Assembly (NCBI RefSeq): GCF_026248685.1
Contig: NZ_CP111041.1
Location: 186,001-250,000, forward strand
DNA length: 64,000 nucleotides
Direction: 5' to 3'
From: Haladaptatus caseinilyticus
GTDB taxonomy: Archaea; Halobacteriota; Halobacteria; Halobacteriales; Haladaptataceae
Shown here: positions 1 to 9,126 of the stretch, one piece after another
How the letters are laid out: the number at the start of each line of letters is the position of its first letter
Numbering within the stretch: the stretch's first letter is position 1
Program-made: the position numbers and the translations under genes
Notes under the pieces: model-generated
The model's database searches: none
Told to the model about the DNA's origin: nothing
What the model saw: the letters and a program-made list of their open reading frames with translations, nothing else

Positions 1-139
1 TTACGAAGTGGCCGTGATTACCAGTGAGGTTTGTTAGTTAGAATGGGGGTGAACCGCTTGGTGTGACTCCTCGGGACAATCAACCGGCTTGAGCCGTGAA
101 GTCGGTATGTATTTCATTCTCCGGTAATATCACCAAGGT

Positions 140-1465
140 ATGAATGAAATACCGACTGCCGTGACCACCACGGGGGGCGGAGCAGTCCGCGACTACCTCC
201 GTGAAATGGGGCCGTCGTGGGTTGCTGGGGCGATCGCCGCAGGGCCGGCGACGATGGCGAGTCTACTTACTGCGGGTGCACGCTTCAACTATGCTCTGCT
301 TTGGGTCGTGATTCTCTCTGCGGTCGCAGGTGCACTAGCGCAATATCTCGCAATGCGATTAGGACTCCTCACCGAGCGGGGAATCGTGGGCGTCGTCGAG
401 GAATATCTTGGGACGTGGTGGGCCTGGATCCTCGTCATCGATGTGGTGATTGCAGCTGGCGTCGCACAGCTCGTGATCATGAACACCGTCGCTTCAGTCT
501 CGTCGACGATAACGGGAATCGATGCCAGAATATGGGGTGGTATCTGGGCGCTGGTTCTCGCCGTCGGTCTCGCCGGGCAGGGGTATCGTTTCATCGAATT
601 TGTGGCGAAGATCCTCGTTACTGCGGTCGTCCTCGCGTTCGTCGCATCCCTTTCCGTTGTTTCGATCGACCCAGGGAGTGCCGTTCAGGGACTTTCTCCG
701 TCACTTCCCTCCGGCAGTGCAGTTGTGGCCGCGGGTATCCTCGGCGGTGCGGTTCACATCACGCTGATCACGATGCATTCCTACACGATGCACGCTCGCG
801 GGTGGACCGATCATGAGTACGACCTCGCAACCTTCGATATCGTCGCTTCGATGCTCGTCGCGTTTGGTGTTTACAGCGTTGCGATCTTCCTCGTTACTGC
901 CAGTGTGCTCACCGACCCCAATCTGACGACCGTCAGCGCTGCACAGGCTCTTGGCCCGCTTGCCGGATCGAGCGCCAAGTGGCTTTTCCTCCTTGGGCTT
1001 GGTGGTGCGGCAGTCTCAACGCTCGGTGGGAACACGATCGTCCCACCGTTTCTCGTTGCTGACAAACTCGGCTGGAATACGACGGTCGAAGACTCGCGGT
1101 ACCGGACACTCCTCGCCGCATTCGCGCTTCTGTCTGCTCCCGGCGCCTTCATCGGTGGGGAAGTTATCGGCCAGCTCGTGCTCGTCCTTGCGCTTGGTAC
1201 AGTTGGGACGCCATTCGCCATCGCCATCGTTCTCTACCTTCTGAACTCCAAGGCAGTGCCAGAGTCGAACTCGACACTCGCCAACTGTGGGGGACTCGCC
1301 TTACTTCTCGTTTCAGGGGCACTCGCAGTGAACTTTGTTCGCGAACAGATTGCAGGCGGCATCGATTCGTTGTCAGGTATCGTCCTCATGTTCGCCATCA
1401 TCCTCGGGATCGCGACCATCGTTCTCCTGGGGAAATATGCCCGAGAGGAGGCAGCGATCGTATGA
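140..1465 (+). CDS. NRAMP-family (divergent) metal-ion transporter
   Basis: A 441-residue polytopic membrane protein with about 11 hydrophobic segments and the layout of the NRAMP divalent-cation/proton symporters. The first helix begins GPSWVAGAIAAGP, where classical NRAMP proteins carry the metal-binding DPGN motif. Here it reads GPATMAS, so the Asp and Asn ligands are not conserved. A central segment, HITLITMHSYTMHARGW, sits where the family has its MPHN motif. This suggests a divergent NRAMP relative whose ion may not be Mn or Fe. It overlaps the following P-loop gene by four bases (ATGA), implying cotranscription. The family call is fairly sure; the substrate is unknown. Confidence 0.8.
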   Translation: MNEIPTAVTTTGGGAVRDYLREMGPSWVAGAIAAGPATMASLLTAGARFNYALLWVVILSAVAGALAQYLAMRLGLLTERGIVGVVEEYLGTWWAWILVIDVVIAAGVAQLVIMNTVASVSSTITGIDARIWGGIWALVLAVGLAGQGYRFIEFVAKILVTAVVLAFVASLSVVSIDPGSAVQGLSPSLPSGSAVVAAGILGGAVHITLITMHSYTMHARGWTDHEYDLATFDIVASMLVAFGVYSVAIFLVTASVLTDPNLTTVSAAQALGPLAGSSAKWLFLLGLGGAAVSTLGGNTIVPPFLVADKLGWNTTVEDSRYRTLLAAFALLSAPGAFIGGEVIGQLVLVLALGTVGTPFAIAIVLYLLNSKAVPESNSTLANCGGLALLLVSGALAVNFVREQIAGGIDSLSGIVLMFAIILGIATIVLLGKYAREEAAIV

Positions 1466-2010
1466 CTGATCTTCCGTTCCCACTCTCCGGTTCGACTCTA
1501 ATCGTCGGCCCTTCTCAGACTGGGAAGACCCGTCTCACTGCCCAAGCGCTCGATGCCTGGATCGAACGGAAGGGTACTGAGGGCGTAGTCGTCTTAGAGT
1601 TCGCCCCCGAGGTCGAACGGGACGAATGTATGCTCGGCGGCAGGCTCGATCGCTTCACGACGATTCCTGATCGAGTATGGTACGGTGTCCTCGAGGCGAA
1701 TGCCCCGCGATCGGAAGGTAAGACTGAAGAGAAAATGGTCGCACTGGCCCAGGATAACGCCAAGCGAGCGAGTCGGATTCTTGACGAGGCTGCAAATCCG
1801 CGCGTAGTATTCGTAAATGATGCCACAATACCGTATCAGCACAAATCATTCGACTCCAAACAACTCACTTCCTACTGCAAACGGGCCGAGTGTGTGGTTA
1901 TGAATGCCTTTGAAAGCGACGAGCTCGGGACGGATGATCCTGTTTCCCGGTACGAACGAGAGGCTGTAGGGTTTATCCAGGCGTGGGTTGACCGAACCAT
2001 CTCACTATGA
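1462..2010 (+). CDS. small P-loop NTPase linked to the NRAMP-like transporter
   Basis: A 182-residue soluble protein with a clear Walker A motif, GPSQTGKT, at residues 16-23. A hydrophobic strand, PRVVFVNDA, near residue 113 could be the Walker B strand. The rest is not a family I recognise, and it is shorter than AAA+ or ABC ATPases. Its start overlaps the stop of the transporter gene (ATGA), so the two are probably translated together. That may point to a regulatory or accessory role for the transporter, which is inference only. No membrane segment is visible. Confidence 0.65.
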   Translation: MTDLPFPLSGSTLIVGPSQTGKTRLTAQALDAWIERKGTEGVVVLEFAPEVERDECMLGGRLDRFTTIPDRVWYGVLEANAPRSEGKTEEKMVALAQDNAKRASRILDEAANPRVVFVNDATIPYQHKSFDSKQLTSYCKRAECVVMNAFESDELGTDDPVSRYEREAVGFIQAWVDRTISL

Positions 2011-2450
2011 TGAGTGCTTCTCACACTTCGAGTCGCGCCCTACTCATTCGCCGCTCGAATCAATTCCTTAGCGCTCTATCGATATCGACGGTGTACTTCG
2101 ATAGCGCCGCTCGGTGCCCAATACTGGTACACATTCTCATCAGCCACTTCCCGAAGGACGTCGTCAACGCACCAGCATCCGAATCACGCAACGGAACAAA
2201 TGCCGTTCAGTCGTAGTGCGGTTCGTGTTCAGTCAGTGACGGTAAGACAGCAGATTCGATTTATCGAACTGTTTGGTTTTTCGCTTACCACAAAGCATTT
2301 AAGGCTGCTAGACATTATCTAACATGTGGCGAGGCCGCTCTGACAAATTCTGGACCTGACGCCATCACTTTTGGTCCAACATTGCCCCGCCACATCCCTC
2401 ATTACAACGAATGGATACTAGTTCGTGACCGCTGGGTAGTGGAACGCTCG
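2011..2450. other. gene-poor gap with possible coding relic
   Basis: No convincing gene. On the minus strand around 2075-2170 a short frame reads like an acidic haloarchaeal protein (…DDVLREVADENVYQYW…), but it has stops on both sides and no start, so it may be the remains of a decayed gene. Nothing else is recognised. Confidence 0.3.
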
Positions 2451-2690
2451 TTACCGCGTAGATTCGTAATCAGTGAGTCGAAGCTTCCCCTCAACTTCAT
2501 AGAGATGTCCCCTGTTGTTGAGTCGTTCGATGATATCTTCAGCACCCGGTCGCCCAAGATCTTCTCTCTCAGCTACAACAGTATACGCTTGCTCGTAAGT
2601 GAATTCTCCCTCGTCCGGCAATGCTGTCGAAAGCGCGTCAAGGGCGTCTTGTGCAAGAGGTGAGAGTGGTGATTCTCCCTGTCCAACCAT
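2451..2690 (-). CDS. small acidic winged-helix-like protein
   Basis: A 79-residue acidic protein (pI clearly low, haloarchaeal composition). The helix-rich middle contains TYEQAYTVVAEREDLGRPGAEDIIERLNN, followed by a short hydrophobic strand and LRLTDYE. The pattern fits a small winged helix with a C-terminal wing. I do not recognise a named family. It stands alone between relic sequences. It could be a DNA-binding regulator, and its amino-acid composition argues that it is real. Confidence 0.6.
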   Translation of the reverse strand: MVGQGESPLSPLAQDALDALSTALPDEGEFTYEQAYTVVAEREDLGRPGAEDIIERLNNRGHLYEVEGKLRLTDYESTR

Positions 2691-2940
2691 TGGTACTCAT
2701 CGATTCGTACACTCACTTCGTAAATCCTTGGAGGAAACGTCCTCTTTCGCTAAGTCGAGTGCCGTGATACACTGGGATAAAGACGGCATGGATGCATGGG
2801 TTGGGAAGAGTGCAAGATCCCATGCCGTCTGTTGGGGTACACGGGCTGCATTTGCGACTGGAATATGCGAACTGAAGTCAGTTTCTATCCAATATGGGGT
2901 GAAATACAATCAAACTCAAGAGGTGAGGCGGATGTTTTCA

Positions 2941-2959
2941 GTTAGTATATAATACTAAC
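2941..2959. promoter_or_regulatory. perfect inverted repeat, operator-like
   Basis: GTTAGTAT-ATA-ATACTAAC: two perfect 8-base arms around a 3-base spacer, five bases upstream of the start of a broken gene at 2964. A near-identical site with the spacer TTC lies at 12067-12085. The form suggests a dimeric repressor site overlapping a TATA-like box. Confidence 0.5.
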
Positions 2960-2963
2960 TACC

Positions 2964-3350
2964 AATGCCCAATACGATCAAACGCTCCGGCGATGGTCTT
3001 GCTCTTTATGTCACAAAACCAGCCTGAGCCGCTGAACTCGTTGAAGAGACCTTAGAGGAGACCACCCGTCGTGCCAATATCCCTGGTTCTGCGTTCGACG
3101 GTCTCTTTCTTGTCGTCGACATCGACGGCATCACTGACGAGAACATCGTCGAACTGGCGACGTCAGCCACCCTCGACACCGTCTCGACCCACCCCTCAAA
3201 CACATCGTCGATGGTGACGACGAGTTGGTTCTCAGCGGGATTGTCGTGGCTCTCGTTGGTAACGTCGACGAGTCCAGGGGTATCGATGTCGAGGGAAGGT
3301 GGACTTCAGAAAGGAGCGGTATCACCGGTTACCAGTTGCAACAAGAATAA
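2964..3350 (+). pseudogene. broken gene of unknown family (stop plus frameshift)
   Basis: From an ATG at 2964 the frame reads MPNTIKRSGDGLALYVTKPA, then an in-frame TGA. It continues in the same frame as acidic coding-like sequence (ELVEETLEETTRRANIPG, then FDGLFLVVDIDGITDENIVE). Near 3200 the coding signal shifts to another frame (IVDGDDELVLSGIVVALVG) and ends at TAA 3348-3350. Rejoined, this gives about 125 residues of haloarchaeal composition. I do not recognise the family. One nonsense mutation and one frameshift are needed to explain it, so it is most likely inactive. An inverted repeat lies directly before the start. Its 3' end overlaps the end of the convergent small membrane gene. Confidence 0.6.
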
Positions 3351-3528
3351 GGCCGAAGATAACACCGACTGCGACGAACACAGCGCCAGCCATCCCATAT
3401 AGCTCTGAAACACTATACTGAAACTGCGCACCATATTCTCCGATCGCTGCAGATAACAGGAGTGTGAGTCCCGACCCAGTGAGAACAGTGGCGAGATCAA
3501 ACCCAATCGGATTGCCGATATCAGGCAT
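3322..3528 (-). CDS. small two-helix membrane protein
   Basis: A 68-residue protein with two hydrophobic stretches: FDLATVLTGSGLTLLLSAAIG and a C-terminal segment containing GMAGAVFVAVGVIFGLILVA. The ATG at 3528 (MPDIGNPIG) is preferred. The frame can be extended ten codons upstream to a TTG, but that extension has no special support. The function is unknown; it resembles many small haloarchaeal membrane proteins. It converges with the broken gene at 2964-3350. Confidence 0.55.
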   Translation of the reverse strand: MPDIGNPIGFDLATVLTGSGLTLLLSAAIGEYGAQFQYSVSELYGMAGAVFVAVGVIFGLILVATGNR

Positions 3529-3700
3529 AGGCTGAATTGCCAGTGGGATTGGATACAACTGTGGCTTGCGGATACAAGCACCCTATTTAGCAGTAAGAAG
3601 AAAACCCGAACACGGTGTGATGAGTTACTAAAAGCGGGTGGACAGTGCTAGGAATAAAGTTCAAACAAATACTCCCGCGACATCCATTACCGGAAAGAGA

Positions 3701-4195
3701 CTACCCTGGAATACCGACCAAGGCGATATCGTAGCTTGCGATCTTACTTGCGGAGGTGAGAAGAACAACCTCAAACTGCCATGTGATCCCCGCACTAAGG
3801 TCATTCGTACTATCGAGATACAGTCCAAGCTGCGCACCTGTATCATCGTACACACGGACACGTACTTCGGCATATGAAAGAGAATTTTTACCAGTATTGA
3901 TGGCGGTACCCTGTACCGTTGGGCCTTTGTAGCTATCTTTGATTACGAACTCGTGAGAGTCGAGTTTGAGTGAATCAACAGAGCTGGCATCCTCATTCGG
4001 GTTTTGTTGTACGACGGCTTCTGCTGCTACCATTTCGTTCGCTGTTCGCGGTTTGCCGGTGCTGTTGTTGACTACGGTCCGCGAATACTGGGGATCATCA
4101 TCCGAGCTGGCACAGCCACTAAGAATAACCGTTGTTCCAATACCGAGAGATGAGAGAAAACATCTCCGAGAGATCTGTTGAGAGCTAATTTTCAC
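3701..4195 (-). CDS. Tat-type lipoprotein with FxLyD-like domain
   Basis: A 164-residue exported protein. The N-terminus has twin arginines (SRRCFL, residues 9-14), a hydrophobic stretch and a lipobox LSGC ending at Cys28, so it should be lipid-anchored outside the cell. After an Asp/Ser-rich linker, the C-terminal half (residues about 75-150) has the beta-rich pattern of FxLyD-type domains: GTAINTGKNSLSYAEVRVRVYD, then a tryptophan-containing strand. The start is GTG; no ATG is available before the signal peptide. It is divergent from the membrane protein at 4399 and shares a ~200-base upstream region with it. Confidence 0.7.
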   Translation of the reverse strand: MKISSQQISRRCFLSSLGIGTTVILSGCASSDDDPQYSRTVVNNSTGKPRTANEMVAAEAVVQQNPNEDASSVDSLKLDSHEFVIKDSYKGPTVQGTAINTGKNSLSYAEVRVRVYDDTGAQLGLYLDSTNDLSAGITWQFEVVLLTSASKIASYDIALVGIPG

Positions 4196-4398
4196 CTGTG
4201 ACTCGCTCCTCTGCTGTGTTTAGAGTCAGTCATCCTACTGCAAATAGAGGAGCGGCATACATTTCAATATGACTTTTCAACAGTAGCGATTACATCTCGT
4301 ATAGATACACTATCTTCAATACAGGGGAATTATCAACCAAGGTTTATTTGTATGCTCTTTGCCAATGTCCTTTTGTCTCGTCAGTCTATTTCTCCACC

Positions 4399-5448
4399 AT
4401 GAGTTCTACTGAAAACGATAGCTCGCCAGAGTCACCCAGCAATGATATTGCACAACGGTCGAAATCCCGAAATCAGGTTCTAGAATGGATATTGATCGAG
4501 GGGAACCGACTACTCATCACGGTCGGTGGCTCAGCGATGATTTTCGTGTTATTTCTTCTCCTCTCTCATTACGGTGTGATCGCATTCACGAACGAAAATT
4601 CGGTTACACGAATGGCAAGTGGAATGATTGCAGGCACTTTCTCGCTTGTCACTCTCGTTGTTTCAGTAAACCAGCTCATTCTCTCACAAGAGTTCTCTCC
4701 TGCTGGCGATTTTCGTGACCGTCTCGATGGGGTACTTGATTTTCGACAAGATGTCGAACAGATGGCTGGTGTACCGGCGACTCCGGCAGCGCCCTCTCAA
4801 ATTCTTCTGTTACTCGCTACGGCTATTCAACACCGTGCCAATTCTCTTGCTACCGCTTTGGGTGATCATGATGACGAGGAATATCGAGCACGAGCAGTCC
4901 AGTTCGCTAATAGCGTTGCTGAAAGCACAGAACAAATTGATAAGTCATTGGACCAGACTGGGGAAACCGCGTTCGATACACTTTCTGTAGCCGTCAATTA
5001 CGATGATGTATGGCAACTCTATGCAACAAAACATCTCCGTAACGATGCTTCCTCACTGTCGGAAGAAACGGCACAGAATTTTGATGATTTAATCGATCTA
5101 CTCCAGTTATTCCGTATCGCACAGGAGCATTTCAAGACTGTATATCTGCAACGAGAACTCACTCGGTTCTCACAACTTACCATTTACTGTGGTATCCCAG
5201 CAGTACTTGCTGCAGTCCTCATCACGGTACTCTATGGCGACATTGGTGGTGGGACGATTGCCGTCATGTACCTCCCATATGTGACATCATTCCTCGCAAC
5301 ACTCGTATTTGTTCCACTTGTCTTGCTTGCTGCGTATATCCTTCGGACTGCAACACTCACCCGACGATCCGCTGCAATCGGACCGATTCTCCCACAGAAG
5401 GATTCAAACGAAGGGCCATTTGAAGTTTCGTACAATGAGAATCAGTAA
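4399..5448 (+). CDS. four-helix membrane protein with cytoplasmic central domain
   Basis: About 349 residues. The N-terminus is polar. Two transmembrane segments follow (LLITVGGSAMIFVLFLLLS and MASGMIAGTFSLVTLVV), then a ~150-residue acidic, helical soluble domain, and two further segments near the C-terminus (YCGIPAVLAAVLITVLYG and a leucine/valine-rich helix before ILRTATLTRRS). I chose the ATG at 4399 (MSSTENDSS). A longer frame from 4348 adds a Cys/Phe-rich N-terminus unlike haloarchaeal proteins. It is a conserved-looking hypothetical protein with no catalytic motif visible. Confidence 0.7.
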   Translation: MSSTENDSSPESPSNDIAQRSKSRNQVLEWILIEGNRLLITVGGSAMIFVLFLLLSHYGVIAFTNENSVTRMASGMIAGTFSLVTLVVSVNQLILSQEFSPAGDFRDRLDGVLDFRQDVEQMAGVPATPAAPSQILLLLATAIQHRANSLATALGDHDDEEYRARAVQFANSVAESTEQIDKSLDQTGETAFDTLSVAVNYDDVWQLYATKHLRNDASSLSEETAQNFDDLIDLLQLFRIAQEHFKTVYLQRELTRFSQLTIYCGIPAVLAAVLITVLYGDIGGGTIAVMYLPYVTSFLATLVFVPLVLLAAYILRTATLTRRSAAIGPILPQKDSNEGPFEVSYNENQ

Positions 5449-5766
5449 CAGCAATTCAGCACTCACACGCGAAAATCGAATATGACAGTCACAATTTAAG
5501 CGACTATACTCAATAACACGGAAATACCTATAACTATACGAGCTTGAATACCATGCAAACACTATGTATTTCCTAAAAAAGGACTTGCAATAAGAAAATA
5601 ATGATTGTGTGTCTTGGCTTTACTGTTATCTAACAACCAAGCTCTTGCTTACTTAGTAGATACAATAACTTATTAAATAGTGGTGACAATTTAGAACACA
5701 ATATCTCTATTACGGGTATGAAAATTAATATAAATATTTATTACCGATTAGACTTTGAATTAATTG
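5449..5766. other. A/T-rich intergenic region
   Basis: About 320 bases of A/T-rich sequence with several TATA-like boxes (for example near 5668-5680). No gene, repeat or RNA is recognised. It presumably carries the promoter of the glycerophosphodiesterase gene. Confidence 0.5.
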
Positions 5767-6642
5767 ATGACACGATACTACAGGCGTGTTGTGAACCGAA
5801 TATCACGACGAAATGTTATTGGAACCATTGGCATGGCACTCGGTGCCTCATTAGTGAGTGGTACGGGGACGGCACGCAAAAAGCAGCACGTCACCCAAAG
5901 TGCACGAGATAAGTTCCATATAACGGCACATCGCGGATTCAGAGACGTATTTCCGCAAAATACGATCGCCGCTGTCGAGGGTGCATCACGATTAGGAACG
6001 GACCGGATTGAAATCGATGTTGAAGCGACAAGTGATGGAGAAATTGTCGTTTTTCACGATGCGGCCCTTGATACTCTCACGGATAAAGAAGGTCTCGTTG
6101 GGGAAACCCCATCTGACGTTGTATTGCAAGCAGAAGTTCTCGAGTCGGGCGAAACGATTCCAACGCTTGCTGAGACACTTGCTGCAACTAGACCGAGTGT
6201 CATGATGAATATCGAATTCAAAGATCCAGGACCACTTTCCTGGGAAGAGTTTGCCGAACGGACACTACCCATTGCATCGCGATACCCAGGGCAGTACTAT
6301 GTGTCCTCGTTCGATCCGGACGCGCTCAGAGCAGTTCGAGATGTAGACCCCAACGTCGATGTGGCGCCGATTTTCGGGAGTAACAAGGACGAAAATCTGG
6401 AGATTGCTCGCGAAGTAGACGCCAAAGCAGTAAATCCATCTACCGGAGTTCTTGATCGTGATCTCGTAGAAACCGCTCACAAGGAAGGTCGGGAAGTGAA
6501 TGTTTGGACGATCGATAGTTGGAGAGAGGCACAAGAACCACTTGAGCTGAACGTAGATGGACTGATCGCAGATTATCCGCATATGGCTACCTTTGCTACG
6601 AAGACTACGCATCCCAAATCAATGAGTCGGAAAAATAAATAG
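5767..6642 (+). CDS. exported glycerophosphodiester phosphodiesterase
   Basis: A 291-residue member of the GDPD family, which hydrolyses glycerophosphodiesters to glycerol-3-phosphate and an alcohol. Expected active-site residues are visible: HRG at 55-57, E82 and D84 in IEIDVEA, and H97 in VVFHDAALD. Later family blocks follow (MNIEFKD, YYVSSFD, VNVWTIDS, DGLIADYP). The N-terminus has RISRRNVIG and a hydrophobic stretch with no lipobox, so it is probably Tat-exported and released or weakly anchored. ATG 5767 is used; a TTG one codon earlier and a GTG at 5791 are alternatives. Confidence 0.88.
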   Translation: MTRYYRRVVNRISRRNVIGTIGMALGASLVSGTGTARKKQHVTQSARDKFHITAHRGFRDVFPQNTIAAVEGASRLGTDRIEIDVEATSDGEIVVFHDAALDTLTDKEGLVGETPSDVVLQAEVLESGETIPTLAETLAATRPSVMMNIEFKDPGPLSWEEFAERTLPIASRYPGQYYVSSFDPDALRAVRDVDPNVDVAPIFGSNKDENLEIAREVDAKAVNPSTGVLDRDLVETAHKEGREVNVWTIDSWREAQEPLELNVDGLIADYPHMATFATKTTHPKSMSRKNK

Positions 6643-6705
6643 TATAATAGTCAATTATTTTTTACAATTTTCGCTGTCCTCCGATGGCTATGTGTTAAAG
6701 CGACT

Positions 6706-8205
6706 TCACTCACTGGAGAGCGGAGGTGTCACGTCAGGAGGCGTGCGTGTATCCGCGACCTGCTCGTAGGCGTACGCCATCTCGACGAGTTCGTGTTCGT
6801 GATATGGTTTTCCGAGCAGTTCAATACCAATGGGGAGTCTGTTCTTGGTCAATTCACCGGGAACTGACACTGCTGGACACTGCGTCTGCGCACCTAAGGG
6901 CGTATTCGCTGGAAAGTCTGCCGTCGTGTATTTCTCACCTAGTTCTGAGACCAATGGCGGCACCACCTGAACGTTGGGGAAGACGAGCGCGTCAAGATCG
7001 TTGGCAGCGAACGTATCTAAGACATCACGACGGAAAGTCTCTTGACCGAGGGTATTTCGCCAAAAGTCAAGTACGTCTTTGGGATCCTCCGTCACTGACG
7101 CGATTGCTTCAAAGAGCCCGAGATTTTCGTGGTACGCACCATCCTCGAGGATATCCTGGGTATTCTCGTACGGGATGTTATCGCGCTCTGCGATGAAATC
7201 GTTGAGATAGATCGACCCAAAGTAGTCATAGACCTCGGTCTTTGTAATCTGTTCTTCGATATTGGGGACAGAGACAGGATCAACGATTTTAGCTCCGGCC
7301 TCTGATAGCGTCTCGATCGCGTTTTCGACAGCCTCGTTCACAGGCGCACCATCGGGGTTGTCGTCGTCACCGAAGAGATCACGAAGCACACCAATTCGCT
7401 TGGTTTCTAGACCGTCTTCGTTTAGATAATCAGTGTACGAGCTGACCTCGGACTGTGCTGTTGCGCCCGACCAAGGGTCCTCTGCGTCGTACCCGACGAG
7501 TACGTCAAGTAAGTAGGTCATGTCGGTAACGGTCCGAGCCATTGGGCCAGCGGTGTCCTGCCGGGGCACGATCGGTGACAGTCCAGTGCGACTTACGAGG
7601 CCAGTCGTAGGACGGATCCCGTAAAGGTTACAATTTGCGGATGGGACGCGAATCGACCCACCGGTGTCCTCGCCGATACCGACTACTCCGAGGTTAGCGG
7701 CCACGCTCGCCCCTGTTCCACCGCTCGATCCCCCGGGGTCACGCTCCAGATCATATGGATTTTTTGTCTGTCCCGACGCCGAAGAGAACGTAAAGTAGGC
7801 ACACGCCCAGTCTGGTAGATTTGTCTTCGCTAGGACCACAGCCCCGGCTTCCTTGATTCGGGAGACGATCGTTGCGTCGGCCTCAGGAATATATTCCGCA
7901 CAAGCCTCGGAGCCGAATGTTGTTACCACACCTTTCGTCTCAGCCTGATCTTTGACAAGAACAGGAATGCCGTGAAGTGGGCCGACAAAACCGTCCGTTT
8001 CCCGTTTCTCGTCAAGTTCGGCTGCACGCTTGGCTGCGTTCTCATTGATGGTGACGATACTATTCAGTTTAGGTCCAGAGTAATCGTATGCTTCAATCCG
8101 CTCAATATAGCGTTCGACGAGTTCTTCACTTGTGACTTCACCAGCCTCCATTGCCTCGTGAATTTCATCAACAGTGATTTCCATTAATTTGAACTTACCT
8201 GACAT
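6706..8205 (-). CDS. amidase (amidase-signature family)
   Basis: About 499 residues of the amidase-signature family (GatA/aliphatic amidase/AtzF-like hydrolases). The Lys-Ser-Ser triad is visible: K85 in VLVKDQ, the cis-Ser at 160/161 in GGSSGGT, and nucleophile S184 in DTGGSIRVP. The length and the C-terminal substrate region fit free-standing amidases rather than GatA. The start is ATG 8205, because a GAGGAGG ribosome-binding site lies just before it; an upstream in-frame TTG would bury that site. The substrate cannot be told. With hydantoinase and creatinase-like genes elsewhere in the window, amide catabolism is plausible. Confidence 0.9.
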   Translation of the reverse strand: MSGKFKLMEITVDEIHEAMEAGEVTSEELVERYIERIEAYDYSGPKLNSIVTINENAAKRAAELDEKRETDGFVGPLHGIPVLVKDQAETKGVVTTFGSEACAEYIPEADATIVSRIKEAGAVVLAKTNLPDWACAYFTFSSASGQTKNPYDLERDPGGSSGGTGASVAANLGVVGIGEDTGGSIRVPSANCNLYGIRPTTGLVSRTGLSPIVPRQDTAGPMARTVTDMTYLLDVLVGYDAEDPWSGATAQSEVSSYTDYLNEDGLETKRIGVLRDLFGDDDNPDGAPVNEAVENAIETLSEAGAKIVDPVSVPNIEEQITKTEVYDYFGSIYLNDFIAERDNIPYENTQDILEDGAYHENLGLFEAIASVTEDPKDVLDFWRNTLGQETFRRDVLDTFAANDLDALVFPNVQVVPPLVSELGEKYTTADFPANTPLGAQTQCPAVSVPGELTKNRLPIGIELLGKPYHEHELVEMAYAYEQVADTRTPPDVTPPLSSE

Positions 8206-8386
8206 GGGGATCCTCCTCAATAGTCATTCCATATGATCATATACCTTCGGCCCAGAGACAAATCATCGCCAGCGTGAATTATGCTATTGTGAGTAAAAGC
8301 ACTAAATTGAGGTATCTCGGCAGGTTCTTGCATCCCGTTCTCACACCCTCCCTGGCTGATGGTTACGGTGGTGTAACCCGCTAAGC

Positions 8387-8827
8387 TCAGCTGAGCTCCT
8401 CGGCTAACCCGACGATGATGCCTTCGGGTCCGCGCACGTAGCAGAGGCGGTACACGTCTTCATACTGGGCGACGTCGCCCACGAGTTCGGCTCCGTGGGA
8501 GCGGAGACGGTCGAGAACTTCGTCGATGTCGTCGACGGCGAACATGATGCGGCGGATCCCCAGGGTGTTCACCGCCGGTTCCTCGGATCCGTTGCGAGTA
8601 GCCTTGGGCTTGATAAACTTCGAGAGCTCGACGCGGCCGTGGCCGTCGGGGGTCCGCATAACGGCGATGTCGCTTTGGACGTTTTTGAGCCCCACGACGC
8701 GGTTCACCCACTCCCCCTCGACGCGTGTTTCCTCCTCCAACTCCATGCCGAGCTCCGTGAAGAACGCTTTCGCGGTTTCGAGGTCCTCGACCACGATGAG
8801 GACGTTGTCCATCCGCTTGATTGCCAT
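8387..8827 (-). CDS. VOC-family (glyoxalase/bleomycin-resistance fold) protein
   Basis: 146 residues with two beta-alpha-beta-beta-beta repeats. The first starts MDNVLIVVEDLETAKAFF, the second GIRRIMFAVDDIDEVLDRL. A C-terminal strand PEGIIVGLAEEL supplies the usual final Glu ligand. These proteins are metal-dependent isomerases, dioxygenases or binding proteins; the reaction here is unknown. The gene is markedly more G/C-rich than its neighbours and reads like typical haloarchaeal core DNA, so it may have a different history from the surrounding A/T-richer sequence. It stands alone. Confidence 0.8.
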   Translation of the reverse strand: MAIKRMDNVLIVVEDLETAKAFFTELGMELEEETRVEGEWVNRVVGLKNVQSDIAVMRTPDGHGRVELSKFIKPKATRNGSEEPAVNTLGIRRIMFAVDDIDEVLDRLRSHGAELVGDVAQYEDVYRLCYVRGPEGIIVGLAEELS

Positions 8828-8916
8828 AGTCCGAGCAAATTAGGTGATGAGTGGGCAAATAGGCTTTGACGGTGGATGTGGTGCTTGGCTTCGACATCTA
8901 GCTTTTCATATTCGGG

Positions 8917-9126
8917 TTAGTCTCTGTGTGTCTCGGCATCTTCGATGATCGTTTCGAGATCAGCGATGATTTGATCGGGTTTGTCCTCCGGTTCGATGAC
9001 CGCTTTCCCGTCTTCTTCGTGGATTTCGACTTCGGTGCCAGGTGTAATTCCGAGTCGTCGTCGGACGTTTTGTAGGAGAGCAATTCGTCCCTTTGAGTCT
9101 ATTTTGCTTATGAACCCACTTACAGT
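8917..9126 (-). pseudogene. AbrB/VapB-type antitoxin relic without a start codon
   Basis: On the minus strand the frame ending at TAA 8917-8919 reads ISKIDSKGRIALLQNVRRRL, then GITPGTEVEIHEEDGKAVIE, and ends in an acidic helix. This is the swapped-hairpin DNA-binding domain of AbrB/VapB antitoxins. Upstream, the frame runs to a TGA at 9151-9153 with no ATG, GTG or TTG in a sensible place, and no PIN toxin follows. It is therefore probably a decayed antitoxin gene. The domain call is good; the inactive status is an inference from the missing start. Confidence 0.6.
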
